Shown here piece by piece: positions 54,392 through 62,862 of a stretch of 64,000 bases of DNA. The notes under the pieces are model-generated. The model did not search any database. It was given only the letters and a program-made list of their open reading frames with translations, and was not told the DNA's origin. Origin of the DNA: Micromonospora sp. M71_S20 (GTDB taxonomy: Bacteria > Actinomycetota > Actinomycetes > Mycobacteriales > Micromonosporaceae); the NCBI RefSeq assembly GCF_003664255.1, contig NZ_RCCV01000001.1, positions 4,588,001 through 4,652,000 of the forward strand, read 5' to 3'. The position numbers and the translations under genes are program-made. Within the stretch, counting starts at the first letter, position 1, and each line of letters opens with the position of its first letter.

Positions 54392-56080
54392 TCAGTGGGG
54401 GTGGGGGCGGCGGCGGAGGGTGCGGAGGTGGTGCAGGACGTCGGTGCCGCCCCGGCCGAAGTGGTCGTGCAGGGCGCGGTACTCGGCGTACAGCTCGTCG
54501 TAGGCCGCCGCCCGGGCCGAGTCGGGGTGCCAGGTCTCACGTCGGCCGGCGCCCATCGCCGCCGAGGCGGCCGGCACGTCCGGGTACGCACCGGCGGCGA
54601 CCGCCGCGTGGATGGCCGCGCCCAGCGCCGCCGGGTGCGCGGAGTCGACCACGTGCAGCGGCCGGCCGAGCACGTCGGCGTAGATCCGCAGCAGCAACCG
54701 GTTGTCGGTCAGTCCGCCGGCCACGGTCAGTTCGTCGACGGCCACCCCGGCGGCGGTGAACGCGTCGACGACGGTCCGGGCACCGAAGGCGGTGGCCTCC
54801 AGCAGCGCCCGCCAGATCTCCTCGGGCCGGGTGGCCAGGGTCAGCCCGACCAGTACGCCGCTCAGCTCGTGGTCCATCAGCACCGAGCGGTTGCCGCTGT
54901 GCCAGTCCAGGGCCAGCAGCCCGTGCCCGCCCACCGGCTGGTCGGCGGCGAGGGTGTCCAGCAGCTCGTACGGGCTGAGCCCCCGGCGGCTCGCCTCGTC
55001 GGCGTAGCCGGCCGGCAGGGCGTTGCGGGCGTACCAGGCGAAGATGTCGCCGACCCCGCTCTGCCCCGCCTCGTAGCCCCAGGCCCCGGTGGTGACGCCC
55101 CCGTCGACCACGCCGCAGACGCCGGGCACCTCGCGGTACGCCGCCGCGTTCATGATCAGGCAGGTGGAGGTGCCGAGCACCGCCAGCATCCGGCCGGGCT
55201 CGACCGCGCGGGCCGCCGCGGCGGTGACGTGCGCGTCGATGGCGCCCGCCGCGACGGCGGTCCCGACCGGCAGCCCGGTCCACCGGGCCGCGTCGGCGGT
55301 GAGCCCGCCGGCCCGGGCGCCCATCGGCGCGAGCGGGCCGTCGACGCGGGGCAGCAGCCCGTCGAGGCGGGGATGCAGGGCGCGCAGGAACTCCGCCGAC
55401 GGGTACCGCCCGTCCTGCCGCAGCCCCTTGTAGCCGGCGGCGGAGACGTTGCGGGTCTCCCGGCCGCAGAGCTGCCAGACCAGCCAGTCCGCGGTCTCGA
55501 TGAAGCGCTCCGCCCGGTCGAAGACCTCCGGAGCCTCCTCCAGCACCTCCAGCGCCTTGGCGAGCTGCCACTCGGCGGAGACCCGGCCGCCGTAGCGGGG
55601 CAGCCAGCTCTCCCCGCGCGCGGCGGCGACGTCGTTGATCCGGGCGGCCTGCCGCTGGGCGGCGTGGTGCTTCCACAGCTTCGGGTACGCGTGCGGCCGG
55701 CCCGCCAGGTCGGGCAGCTCGCAGAGCGGGGTGCCGTCGGCGAGGGCGGGCAGCATCGTGCAGGAGGTGGCGTCGACGCCGATGCCGCACACGTCCTCGG
55801 CGCGGACCCCGGCGGCGCCTAGCGCGGCGGGCACCGCGACGCGGAGCACCTCGCGGTGGTCGTCGGGGTGCTGCAACGCCCAGTCCGGCGGCAGCGGCGT
55901 GCCGTCCGGCAGCCGCTCGGTGATCACCCCGTGCCGGTACGGGTGGACGGCCTCGCCCCGCACGGCGCCGTCGGCGACGTCGACCACGACCGCCCGACCG
56001 GAGAGGGTGCCGAAGTCGACGCCCACGACGAACCGGGCCGGCCCGGCCGTCGGTCGCGCCGTGTCTCCTCCTGCCGCCAC
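54392..56080 (-). CDS. araB: Ribulokinase (AraB)
   Basis: The 562-residue FGGY-type kinase phosphorylates L-ribulose, the second step of arabinose use. Evidence is GVDFGTLSGRAVVVDVADG (the ribulokinase form of the FGGY start), DATSCTMLP, WKHHAAQ, IDAHVTAAA, LGTSTCLIMNAA and the C-terminal DELTVAGGLTDNRLLLRIYADVLGRPLHV. The GTG at 56078-56080 has GGAGGAGGAG 3-6 bases upstream. No araA or araD is adjacent; these must lie elsewhere. The GH43 enzyme at 11624 could supply arabinose. Confidence 0.93.
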   Translation of the reverse strand: MAAGGDTARPTAGPARFVVGVDFGTLSGRAVVVDVADGAVRGEAVHPYRHGVITERLPDGTPLPPDWALQHPDDHREVLRVAVPAALGAAGVRAEDVCGIGVDATSCTMLPALADGTPLCELPDLAGRPHAYPKLWKHHAAQRQAARINDVAAARGESWLPRYGGRVSAEWQLAKALEVLEEAPEVFDRAERFIETADWLVWQLCGRETRNVSAAGYKGLRQDGRYPSAEFLRALHPRLDGLLPRVDGPLAPMGARAGGLTADAARWTGLPVGTAVAAGAIDAHVTAAAARAVEPGRMLAVLGTSTCLIMNAAAYREVPGVCGVVDGGVTTGAWGYEAGQSGVGDIFAWYARNALPAGYADEASRRGLSPYELLDTLAADQPVGGHGLLALDWHSGNRSVLMDHELSGVLVGLTLATRPEEIWRALLEATAFGARTVVDAFTAAGVAVDELTVAGGLTDNRLLLRIYADVLGRPLHVVDSAHPAALGAAIHAAVAAGAYPDVPAASAAMGAGRRETWHPDSARAAAYDELYAEYRALHDHFGRGGTDVLHHLRTLRRRPHPH

Positions 56081-56284
56081 GGCTCCTCCTCCTGCCGCGC
56101 GGCGCCGGTGCCCCGGGCGGGCGACCGGCCGGCGACGGCGGGAGAAGACGCTAGCAACAATCGCCGCGCGCCCGGCACGCCGCCGACGGATCGCGGTGTG
56201 CTCCGAACCGGCGCCGGGGCGGCCGGACCCGGGCCGGACCTGGGCGCATCCGGGGCGGCGGGGAGGAGGGGAACGGCCGAGGCC

Positions 56285-56545
56285 TCAGGCGACGGGCCGC
56301 TTCAGGTGGTAGCGGTGCACCTCGGTGCTGCCCTGGACGTTGTTCACGTCCTCGGCCGCGGAGACCAGTTCCCAGCCCTCCCGGCCGGCCCGGTTGAGGT
56401 GCGCGATCGCGGTGTCGCCGTACGCGGTGATGTCCCGGCGCGACCCGTCCGGGCCGTACCAGATGAAGCTGACATGGAAGTTGCGGCCCTGCCCCTGATA
56501 ACGGCGGACCAGCAACGCGTACTCCCAGGCGACCATGGCGTCCAT
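56285..56545 (-). CDS. DUF4177-like small protein
   Basis: The 86-residue protein starts MDAMVAWEYALLVRRYQG and contains the strand-helix pattern of the DUF4177 group (WEYALL, then LNRAGREGWELVSAAED, YHLKRP). Such proteins are short, cytosolic and of unknown function. A start three codons later is also possible. It lies after the HpgT-like gene on the same strand, 67 bases downstream, and could be part of that transcript or unrelated. Confidence 0.75.
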   Translation of the reverse strand: MDAMVAWEYALLVRRYQGQGRNFHVSFIWYGPDGSRRDITAYGDTAIAHLNRAGREGWELVSAAEDVNNVQGSTEVHRYHLKRPVA

Positions 56546-56612
56546 TATGAGTGTCCATCCAGGACGGCGAAACACGGGCAGTCGCGCTTTGCCGTGCGGT
56601 GAACGCGGTGTG

Positions 56613-57941
56613 TCATCCCACCTCGACCGTCGCCGCCCGGCGGGCCGTCTCGTCGGCGACCAGCGCGGCCAGCCGGTCCAGCCCGAGATCGATCTGGTCC
56701 GGGGTGACGGCGCTGACCGACAGCCGCAGCGCGTCGACCGGGGCGCCGTCGTCGTAGAAGTGCGCCATCGGCGTCCAGAGCAGCCCGTACTCGCGGGCGG
56801 AGCGGTGCAGCAGGGCGTCGTCGACACCGAACGGCACGGTGACCACGACGAAGAACCCGCCGGCCGGGACGTTCCAGCGCACCGGCGAGGTGCCCACCGG
56901 GAAGCGCCGGGCCAGGCCGTCGACCAGGTGGCGCAGGTTGCGACCGTACGCGGCCCGCTCCCGGACGGTGGCCGCCGCGAGGCTGCACCCGTGCTCCAGC
57001 AGCGCCCCGCCGACCACCGCCTGGGCGATGGCCGAAGTGTTCACCGTGACCATGCTCTTGATCTTGGCGAGCTGGTCGGCGAGCAGCCCCACCGTGCCGT
57101 CGGCGCCGGCGACGCGCTGGTCGGCGACCACATAGCCCACGCGCGCGCCGGGCAGCACCGTCTTGGCGAACGAGCCCAGGTAGACCACCCGCCGCGCGGT
57201 GTCCAGCGCCTTGAGCGTCGGCGTCCGACCGGCGTCCGAGGCGGGAAAGAGACCGTACGGGTTGTCCTCCAGCAGCAGCAGGTCCTCCTCGGCGGCCAGG
57301 TCGAGCAGCCGCCGCCGGTCGGCGGGGCCGATGCTGGTCCCGGACGGGTTGGCGAAGTCCGGCATCACGTAGCAGGCGCGTGGGCGCAGCCCCGCCGCCC
57401 GGGCGAGGCGCACCTGCTCGCGCAGGTCGGCCAGGTCGATTCCGGCCGGGCCGCCCCGCACCGGCCGCACCGGCAGGTCCAACAGCCGGGCGGCGCCGGT
57501 CAGCCCGACGTACGTCGGGGCGACGGCGAGCAGCACGTCGCGCGGATCGGCCCGCAGCGCCCGCAGCACCAGGAACATCGCCTCCTGGCAGCCGACGGTC
57601 ACCACGATCGCCTCCGGGTCGACCGTCATCCCCTCGTCGACGGCGAGGTTGCGGGCGACGAGGTGGTGCACGATGCCCTTGGTGCGGCCGTACTGCAACA
57701 GCGTCCGCTGCACCTGCGCGGGGCTCTGCCCGAGGTCGTCGGCCAGGTGCCGGCGGAACCTCTCCAGGTGCCGGTGCAGCGCCGCGACGTCGAAGAACTC
57801 CTCGTACGGCCGTCCGGCCGCCAGCGACACCGCGTCGGGGTAGTGCTGCGCCACCTCGTTGAGGAAGTTCATCGAGTTCAGCGCCGGGTCGTCGACCGCC
57901 GGGTGCAGGTCGGCGACGTGCAGGTCCACCGGGTCGGCCAC
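56613..57941 (-). CDS. HpgT/PglE-like PLP aminotransferase (arylglycine-forming family)
   Basis: The 442-residue fold-type I aminotransferase has the PLP lysine at K260 (LGSFAKTVLPG), with N198 and D226 (FANPSG, LEDNPYG) contacting the cofactor. Motifs SMNFLNEV, AGRPYEEFFDVAALHRHLERF, QYGRTKGI and PTYVGLTGAARLLDLPV follow closely what I recall of HpgT, the hydroxyphenylglycine transaminase of glycopeptide pathways, and of PglE for phenylglycine. It would turn an arylglyoxylate into an L-arylglycine with L-tyrosine or L-phenylalanine as donor. It starts 3 bases after the Hmo-like stop, closing a four-gene operon. Broad family membership is secure; substrate is inferred. Confidence 0.87.
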   Translation of the reverse strand: MADPVDLHVADLHPAVDDPALNSMNFLNEVAQHYPDAVSLAAGRPYEEFFDVAALHRHLERFRRHLADDLGQSPAQVQRTLLQYGRTKGIVHHLVARNLAVDEGMTVDPEAIVVTVGCQEAMFLVLRALRADPRDVLLAVAPTYVGLTGAARLLDLPVRPVRGGPAGIDLADLREQVRLARAAGLRPRACYVMPDFANPSGTSIGPADRRRLLDLAAEEDLLLLEDNPYGLFPASDAGRTPTLKALDTARRVVYLGSFAKTVLPGARVGYVVADQRVAGADGTVGLLADQLAKIKSMVTVNTSAIAQAVVGGALLEHGCSLAAATVRERAAYGRNLRHLVDGLARRFPVGTSPVRWNVPAGGFFVVVTVPFGVDDALLHRSAREYGLLWTPMAHFYDDGAPVDALRLSVSAVTPDQIDLGLDRLAALVADETARRAATVEVG

Positions 57942-57944
57942 CGC

Positions 57945-59069
57945 TCAGCCCTCCGTCAGCACGCGCAGCTCGCGGGCGGCCTGCGGGTCGGCGCAGCCGG
58001 CCAGCGCCAAGGCGTCGCGGAACTCGCCGGCCAGCAGCTCGAGCGCCGTCCGGGCCCCGGCCTCGCCGCCGGCGGCGAGCGCCCACAGCATCGGCCGGCC
58101 GACCAGCACCCCCCGTGCGCCGAGGGCGAGCGCGCGCAGCACGTCGACGCCGTCGCGCACGCCGCTGTCCAGCAGCACCTCGCACCGGTCGGCCACCGCC
58201 GCCACCACCTCCGGCAGCATGGTCGCGGTGGCCGGCGCCCCGTCGAGCTGCCGGCCGCCGTGGTTGGAGACCACCACGGCGTCCGCGCCGGCGGCCACCG
58301 CCAGCTCCGCGTCGCGCGGGTCCAGCACGCCCTTCACCACCAGCGGCAGGGCGGTACGGCCGCGCAGCCACTCCAGGTCGGCCCAGGTCAGCGCGGGCGC
58401 GAAGACCTCGCCGGTGTGGGCGGCGATGGCGGAGACCCCCGGGGTGGCGGTGTGCGCGAGGTCGTCCCGGCCGGCCGGCAGGTTGGCCGCCACGACGTGT
58501 GGCGGGATGGCGAACGCGTTGCGCACGTCGCGCCGCCGCGGGCCGAGGATCGGCACGTCCACGGTGACCGTGAGCGCGGTGCAGCCCGCCGCGTGCGCCC
58601 GGTCCAGCAGGTCGGCGACCAGGCCCCGGTCGCGCAGCCAGTAGAGCTGGAACCAGACCGTCGCGCCGGTCTCCGCGATCTGCTCGATCGGCACGCTGCC
58701 CAGGGTGCTCGCCACGTACGGCACGCCGGCCGCGCCGGCGGCGGCGGCCAGCGCCAGCTCCCCGTCGGGGTGCACCAGCCGCTGGTACGCCATCGGCGCC
58801 ACGGCCACCGGCATGGCGTACGACGCGCCGAGCAGCCGCGCCTCGGTGCGCGGGGTGTGCACGCCGCGCAGCACCCGGGGCAGCACGGCCACCCGGTCCA
58901 GCGCGCGGCGGTTCGCGGCCAGCGTCGTCTCGGCGCCGCTGCCACCGTCGACGTAGTCCCACACGTCGGGCGGCAGCACCGCCCGGGCCAGCCCCGCGAA
59001 GTCGGCCAGGCTGGCCGGCGACGGCTGCGCCACCGGCAGGTCCGACTTCGGCAGCACGCCCTCCACCAT
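57945..59069 (-). CDS. FMN-dependent alpha-hydroxy acid oxidase, Hmo-like
   Basis: The 374-residue flavoenzyme oxidises an alpha-hydroxy acid to the keto acid. The TIM barrel shows FQLYW (Y143), LPLVVKGVL (K246), and the catalytic SNHGGRQLDG with H270 and R273. The start YVDGGSGAETTLAANR matches the family of lactate, glycolate and mandelate oxidases and Hmo, the 4-hydroxymandelate oxidase of hydroxyphenylglycine pathways. Its gene is flanked by the HpgT-like aminotransferase, which argues for Hmo. The ATG at 59067-59069 overlaps the upstream stop as ATGA, so it is co-translated with the hydrolase. Confidence 0.88.
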   Translation of the reverse strand: MVEGVLPKSDLPVAQPSPASLADFAGLARAVLPPDVWDYVDGGSGAETTLAANRRALDRVAVLPRVLRGVHTPRTEARLLGASYAMPVAVAPMAYQRLVHPDGELALAAAAGAAGVPYVASTLGSVPIEQIAETGATVWFQLYWLRDRGLVADLLDRAHAAGCTALTVTVDVPILGPRRRDVRNAFAIPPHVVAANLPAGRDDLAHTATPGVSAIAAHTGEVFAPALTWADLEWLRGRTALPLVVKGVLDPRDAELAVAAGADAVVVSNHGGRQLDGAPATATMLPEVVAAVADRCEVLLDSGVRDGVDVLRALALGARGVLVGRPMLWALAAGGEAGARTALELLAGEFRDALALAGCADPQAARELRVLTEG

Positions 59070-60178
59070 CACCGGTCTCCCTTCCCACCGGCGCCGCCCC
59101 CACTGGCGGTCGCCGCACTGCCGGCCGATGCGCCGTCCGTCGCGCCAGCGGCAGTCGCCCCGGCGGTCGCTCCGCTGCCGGCCGGTTCGCTGCGCGCCTC
59201 GCCGCCTGCCGCCAGGCCGGGGGCTCCGCCACCCGCCGCGCCGCCACCCGCCGCGCCGAGCCGTGCGCGCAGGAACGCGGCGGCCTCGTCCTGGGCGCGC
59301 CGGCCGTCGTCGAACACCGCCGGCATGGCGAAGAAGCCGTGGATCATGCCGGCGTACCGGGTGAGGGTGGTGGGCACCCCGGCGTCGCGCAGCCGGTGCG
59401 CGTACCGCTCCCCCTCGGCGCGCAGCGGGTCGTGCTCGGCGGTGATCACCAGCGCCGGCGGCAGGCCGGTCAGGTCCGCAGCGAGCAGCGGCGACGCCAG
59501 CGGGTGCCGCGCGTCGGCGGAGTCGCCGAGGTAGTGGCGCCGGTACCAGGCGACCGAGCGGCGGTTGAACAGCAGCGGGTCCTCGCCGTCGCCGTCGGGT
59601 TCGGCGCTCTGGTCGGTGTTCGGGTACACCAGCAGCTGGGCGGCGAGGCGGGGCCCGCCGCGCTCGCGGGCCAGCAGGGTGACGGCGGCGGCGAGGTTGC
59701 CGCCGGCGCTGTCCCCGCCGACCGCCACGCGCCGCGGATCGACGCCGAACTTCTCCGGGTGCGTGGCGAGCCACCGGGTGGCCGCGTGGCAGTCGTGCAC
59801 GGCGGCGGGGAAGGGATGCTCCGGGGCGAGTCGGTAGCCGACGGTGACCACCTGGCAGGGCACCGCGTTGGCGAGGCGCCGGCAGATGCCGTCGGCGGTG
59901 TCGACGCTGCCCAGCGTCCAGCCGCCGCCGAAAAAGTAGACCAGGGTGGGCAGCCGCCCCTCCCCCGCCGGCCGGTGGATCCGCACCGGCAGGTCGCCGG
60001 CCGGGCCGGGCACGTGCGTGTCGCGTACCTCGTGCACCGGCTCGACCGCGCCGCCGCCGGCGCGGATCGCGGCGAGGTCGGCGGCGCGGGCCTCGGCCAG
60101 GCTCTGGGTGTACAGCGGCGGGGTGCCGGCCGCCTCGCGGGCGGCCCGGTACGCCGCCACCTGCGGATGGACGCTCAC
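59069..60178 (-). CDS. HSL-family alpha/beta hydrolase with low-complexity tail
   Basis: The 369-residue esterase has a full triad: S157 in GGDSAGG, D250 in AEHDPLR and H280 in MIHGFF. The usual HGGG oxyanion motif is replaced by VYFFGGGW, with Phe83 in place of His. The last 60 residues (from about 308) are almost entirely Ala, Gly, Ser and Thr, unlike any family member I recall. The GTG at 60176-60178 overlaps the P450 stop as GTGA and has AGGAGG upstream. It would release an acyl group in the pathway encoded by this operon. Confidence 0.85.
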   Translation of the reverse strand: MSVHPQVAAYRAAREAAGTPPLYTQSLAEARAADLAAIRAGGGAVEPVHEVRDTHVPGPAGDLPVRIHRPAGEGRLPTLVYFFGGGWTLGSVDTADGICRRLANAVPCQVVTVGYRLAPEHPFPAAVHDCHAATRWLATHPEKFGVDPRRVAVGGDSAGGNLAAAVTLLARERGGPRLAAQLLVYPNTDQSAEPDGDGEDPLLFNRRSVAWYRRHYLGDSADARHPLASPLLAADLTGLPPALVITAEHDPLRAEGERYAHRLRDAGVPTTLTRYAGMIHGFFAMPAVFDDGRRAQDEAAAFLRARLGAAGGGAAGGGAPGLAAGGEARSEPAGSGATAGATAAGATDGASAGSAATASGGGAGGKGDR

Positions 60179-61413
60179 GCGGGACCTCCTCGGGGATGCA
60201 CCGTCAGCTTGTCGACGCCGCGCAGGAAGAGGCTGCCGCTGTACGTCGGCGCCTCGGCGACGGCGAGCCCGGGGAAGCGGGCCAGCAGCCGGGGCAGCGC
60301 GAGCCGACCCTCCAGCCGGGACACCGCGGCGCCGAGGCAGAAGTGCGGGCCGGCACCGAACGCCAGCGACGGCGGGCCGCTCCGGCGCGGGTCGAAACGG
60401 TCCGGGTCGGGAAAGCGGGCCGGGTCGCGGTTGGCGGCGGCGAGGATCAGCAGCACGTTGCGGTCCTGCCCGACCGGCACCCCGCCGACCTCGGTGTCGT
60501 GGGGCGCGGCCCGGGCCAGGAAGTGCACGGGTGCCTCCAGCCGCAGGATCTCCTCGACGGCGCCCCGGGTCAGCGCGTCGTCGCCGGGCAACGCGGCGGC
60601 CACCTCGGGGTGGGCCAGCAGCAGCGGCAGCCCGTTGGAGAACATGTAGACGGTGGTGACGAAGGCCGCGTTGAACAGCACGATCAGGTTGCTGACCAGC
60701 TCGTCGGCGGTCAGCTCCACGTCGCCGGAGTCGACCGCCTCCACCAGCGCGCTGACCAGGTCGGCGCCGGGCCGGCGATGCCGGTGGGCGATCAGTTCCG
60801 CGTAGAAGTCCCGCAGCTCGGCGGCGGCGGTGTTGGCGGCGGCGAGGCGCTGCGGGGTCGTGCCCGCCACGTCCAGGAACTCGTCGATGCGCTCCACCCG
60901 CTGCCGGTAGAAGTCCAGCTCCCCGGCGGGGATGCCGATGAACTCCGCCATCACCAGGGCCGGCAGCGGGTACGCGAACTCCGCGACGAAGTCGAGGCCG
61001 GCGTCCCCGGCGTCGGCCATCCGGTCCAGCAGCCCGTCGACGACCCGGTGCACGGCCGGCTCCAGCGCGCCCAGCCGGCGCGGCGTGAAGGTCCTCGCGA
61101 ACACCGCCCGCATCCGGGTGTGCTCCGGCGGGTTGACGAACATCATCGAGGTCTGGAGGGTGCGCAGCACCTCGTGCTCTCGCCAGCCCGGCGGGGCCTG
61201 CTTGTACCACCGCGGGTCGCGCAGGACCTGACTGACCAGGTCGTAGCCGACGGCGACGGCGGCGACCGAGCGGTGCTCGGCGCGCGCCGGCACCGGGCTG
61301 ACGGGCCCCAGGCGGTGCAGGGCGGCGTAGCAGGGGTACGGGTCCTGCCGGCCCTCGTCACTGTAGAGACGGGTCAGCAGCTGGGTGACGTCCACGGTCC
61401 TCCGGTCCCCCAT
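60175..61413 (-). CDS. Cytochrome P450 with atypical I-helix
   Basis: The 412-residue enzyme has the EILR pair (E288, R291), the PDRFDP region and the heme ligand C359 in FGAGPHFCLG. The I-helix reads NAAFVTT (248-254): the acidic residue normally before the threonine is Val252, so proton delivery to oxygen must differ or depend on substrate or water. Actinobacterial P450s of this size hydroxylate natural products or acyl groups. The ATG at 61411-61413 lacks a good ribosome site; a GTG at 61393-61395 has GGAGG close by. It heads a four-gene operon ending with the aminotransferase. Confidence 0.9.
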   Translation of the reverse strand: MGDRRTVDVTQLLTRLYSDEGRQDPYPCYAALHRLGPVSPVPARAEHRSVAAVAVGYDLVSQVLRDPRWYKQAPPGWREHEVLRTLQTSMMFVNPPEHTRMRAVFARTFTPRRLGALEPAVHRVVDGLLDRMADAGDAGLDFVAEFAYPLPALVMAEFIGIPAGELDFYRQRVERIDEFLDVAGTTPQRLAAANTAAAELRDFYAELIAHRHRRPGADLVSALVEAVDSGDVELTADELVSNLIVLFNAAFVTTVYMFSNGLPLLLAHPEVAAALPGDDALTRGAVEEILRLEAPVHFLARAAPHDTEVGGVPVGQDRNVLLILAAANRDPARFPDPDRFDPRRSGPPSLAFGAGPHFCLGAAVSRLEGRLALPRLLARFPGLAVAEAPTYSGSLFLRGVDKLTVHPRGGPA

Positions 61414-61422
61414 CGACGGCGC

Positions 61423-61454
61423 CGCGGGCGGCGGGGGGTCGCCCGCCGCCCGCG
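61423..61454 (-). terminator. Hairpin between the SGNH hydrolase and P450 genes
   Basis: A 13-bp perfect stem (CGCGGGCGGCGGG on the plus strand) closes a 6-base loop within the 47 bases between the SGNH stop and the P450 start. It has no T-run. It may terminate the upstream transcript or attenuate expression of the downstream operon. Confidence 0.55.
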
Positions 61455-61460
61455 CCGGTG

Positions 61461-62762
61461 TCACAGGCCGAGCAGTCGCAGCGGTACGGCGTTCGCCAGC
61501 GCCTGGTTGCCGGCGTCGTTCGGGTGGATGTGGTCGCCCGAGTCGTATGCGGGCAGCAGCCGGCTCGGCTGCGCCGGATCGCGCAGCACCCGGTCGAAGT
61601 CGAGCAGCCCGTCGAACTCGTCGCTGCCGCGCAGCCACGTGTTCACCGCCTGCCGGGTGGCCTCCTTCTCGGGCGTCCACACCCCCGGGTTGCCGTGCCC
61701 CTCGTACGGGGTGAGCGTCGATACGAGGCTGCGCAGGCCGCGCGCCTTCACCTGCTGGTTGATCTGCCGCAGTGAGGCGATGATCTGCTCGGCGGAGTCG
61801 CCCGACATCCAGACGTCGTTGATGCCGAGGTGGGTGATCACGGTCCGGGCGTCGGTCTGCGCGAAGACGTCCTCGTCGAGCCGGGCCAGGGCGTTGGGGC
61901 CGAGCTCGTGGTAGCCGGGGAAGCCGCCCGCCCCGGGCTCCGGGCCCTCGTGGTTGAGCCGGTTGCCGGCGAGGCTGAGGTTGAGCACGCCCGGGGTGCG
62001 TACGTCCGGGCGGGCGTCGATGAGCCGGTCGGCGAGCAGATCGGGCCAGCGCCTGTTGGCGTTGACGGTGCTGCCGTTGCCGTCGGCGATGGAGTCGCCG
62101 AAGACCACCACCGAGCCGGGGCTGTGCCGGCGCTGCACGTCGATGCCCGACAGGAAGAACCAGCAGCAGTTCGGCCGGATCGTGAACCCGGCCCCGCCGG
62201 CGGCGGAGGTCAGGTCGGTGGCGCCGATGAAGTTGGTCTGCCGGGACTGGCCGTGGAAGGTCACCGGCCCGGTCGGGGTCGGGAAGTGCACCGTCAGCAC
62301 CAGGTCCTGCTGGTCGCCGACGGGCAGCGCGACGGGATCGCTGACCAGCTCGGCGCCGCGGTTCATGGTGGCCGAGGTCGCGCCGCCGAAGGTCAGCGTC
62401 CGCAGGGTCGAGGTGTCGATGTCGGACAGGTCGTCGGGGGTCGCGGTGTTCGGCTTCGCGACGGTGGCGCGGCCGACCCGCACGGCCTGCTCGCCGTACG
62501 AGTTGCTCAGCCGGACCCGGAACCGCTCTCCGCCGACGGTGGTGTGCACGACCATCCGTACGCTCTGGTCGTTGAGGCCGTTGTTGGTCAGGCCGGTCGC
62601 GTTTCCCCTGGTGACCGCGGCGGCCCAGCTGCCCGCCCAGACCGTGCGTTGGTGGGACGCCTCGGTGTCCGACGGGCCGGCGCTGGCCACCATCGCCGGG
62701 GTGCCGGCGACGAGCAGGGCGGCGGCGGACGCGACGACATGCCATCTCTTCGGAGTCGACAT
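61461..62762 (-). CDS. Secreted SGNH/GDSL-family hydrolase
   Basis: The 433-residue protein has a signal peptide to about residue 28 (AMVASAG), an N-terminal beta-sandwich region, and a GDSL domain with block I FGDSIADG (nucleophile Ser), LSLAGNRLN, GINDVW and the C-terminal DHIHPND with catalytic Asp and His. This matches secreted actinobacterial esterases acting on acylated polysaccharides or lipids. The ATG is at 62760-62762. It is upstream of the P450 operon on the same strand but a hairpin separates them, so membership in that pathway is doubtful. Confidence 0.9.
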   Translation of the reverse strand: MSTPKRWHVVASAAALLVAGTPAMVASAGPSDTEASHQRTVWAGSWAAAVTRGNATGLTNNGLNDQSVRMVVHTTVGGERFRVRLSNSYGEQAVRVGRATVAKPNTATPDDLSDIDTSTLRTLTFGGATSATMNRGAELVSDPVALPVGDQQDLVLTVHFPTPTGPVTFHGQSRQTNFIGATDLTSAAGGAGFTIRPNCCWFFLSGIDVQRRHSPGSVVVFGDSIADGNGSTVNANRRWPDLLADRLIDARPDVRTPGVLNLSLAGNRLNHEGPEPGAGGFPGYHELGPNALARLDEDVFAQTDARTVITHLGINDVWMSGDSAEQIIASLRQINQQVKARGLRSLVSTLTPYEGHGNPGVWTPEKEATRQAVNTWLRGSDEFDGLLDFDRVLRDPAQPSRLLPAYDSGDHIHPNDAGNQALANAVPLRLLGL

Positions 62763-62862
62763 TGAACCTCCATCGTTGGCAGCCCAGGGCCGTCCGCTGA
62801 CGGCACCGCCTGGACGATGGTCCAGAAACCTAGCCGTCCCGTTTCACGACCGTCAATCAACC

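Noticed and set aside
56535..59534. A 999-codon plus-strand open frame
   Set aside because: It runs antisense to the HpgT-like and Hmo-like genes, has no recognisable domain, and has the composition expected of a shadow frame.
59069..61210. A 713-codon frame apparently fusing the P450 region to the hydrolase
   Set aside because: The first half is the P450 gene in another frame. The hydrolase has its own GTG start and ribosome site at 60178.
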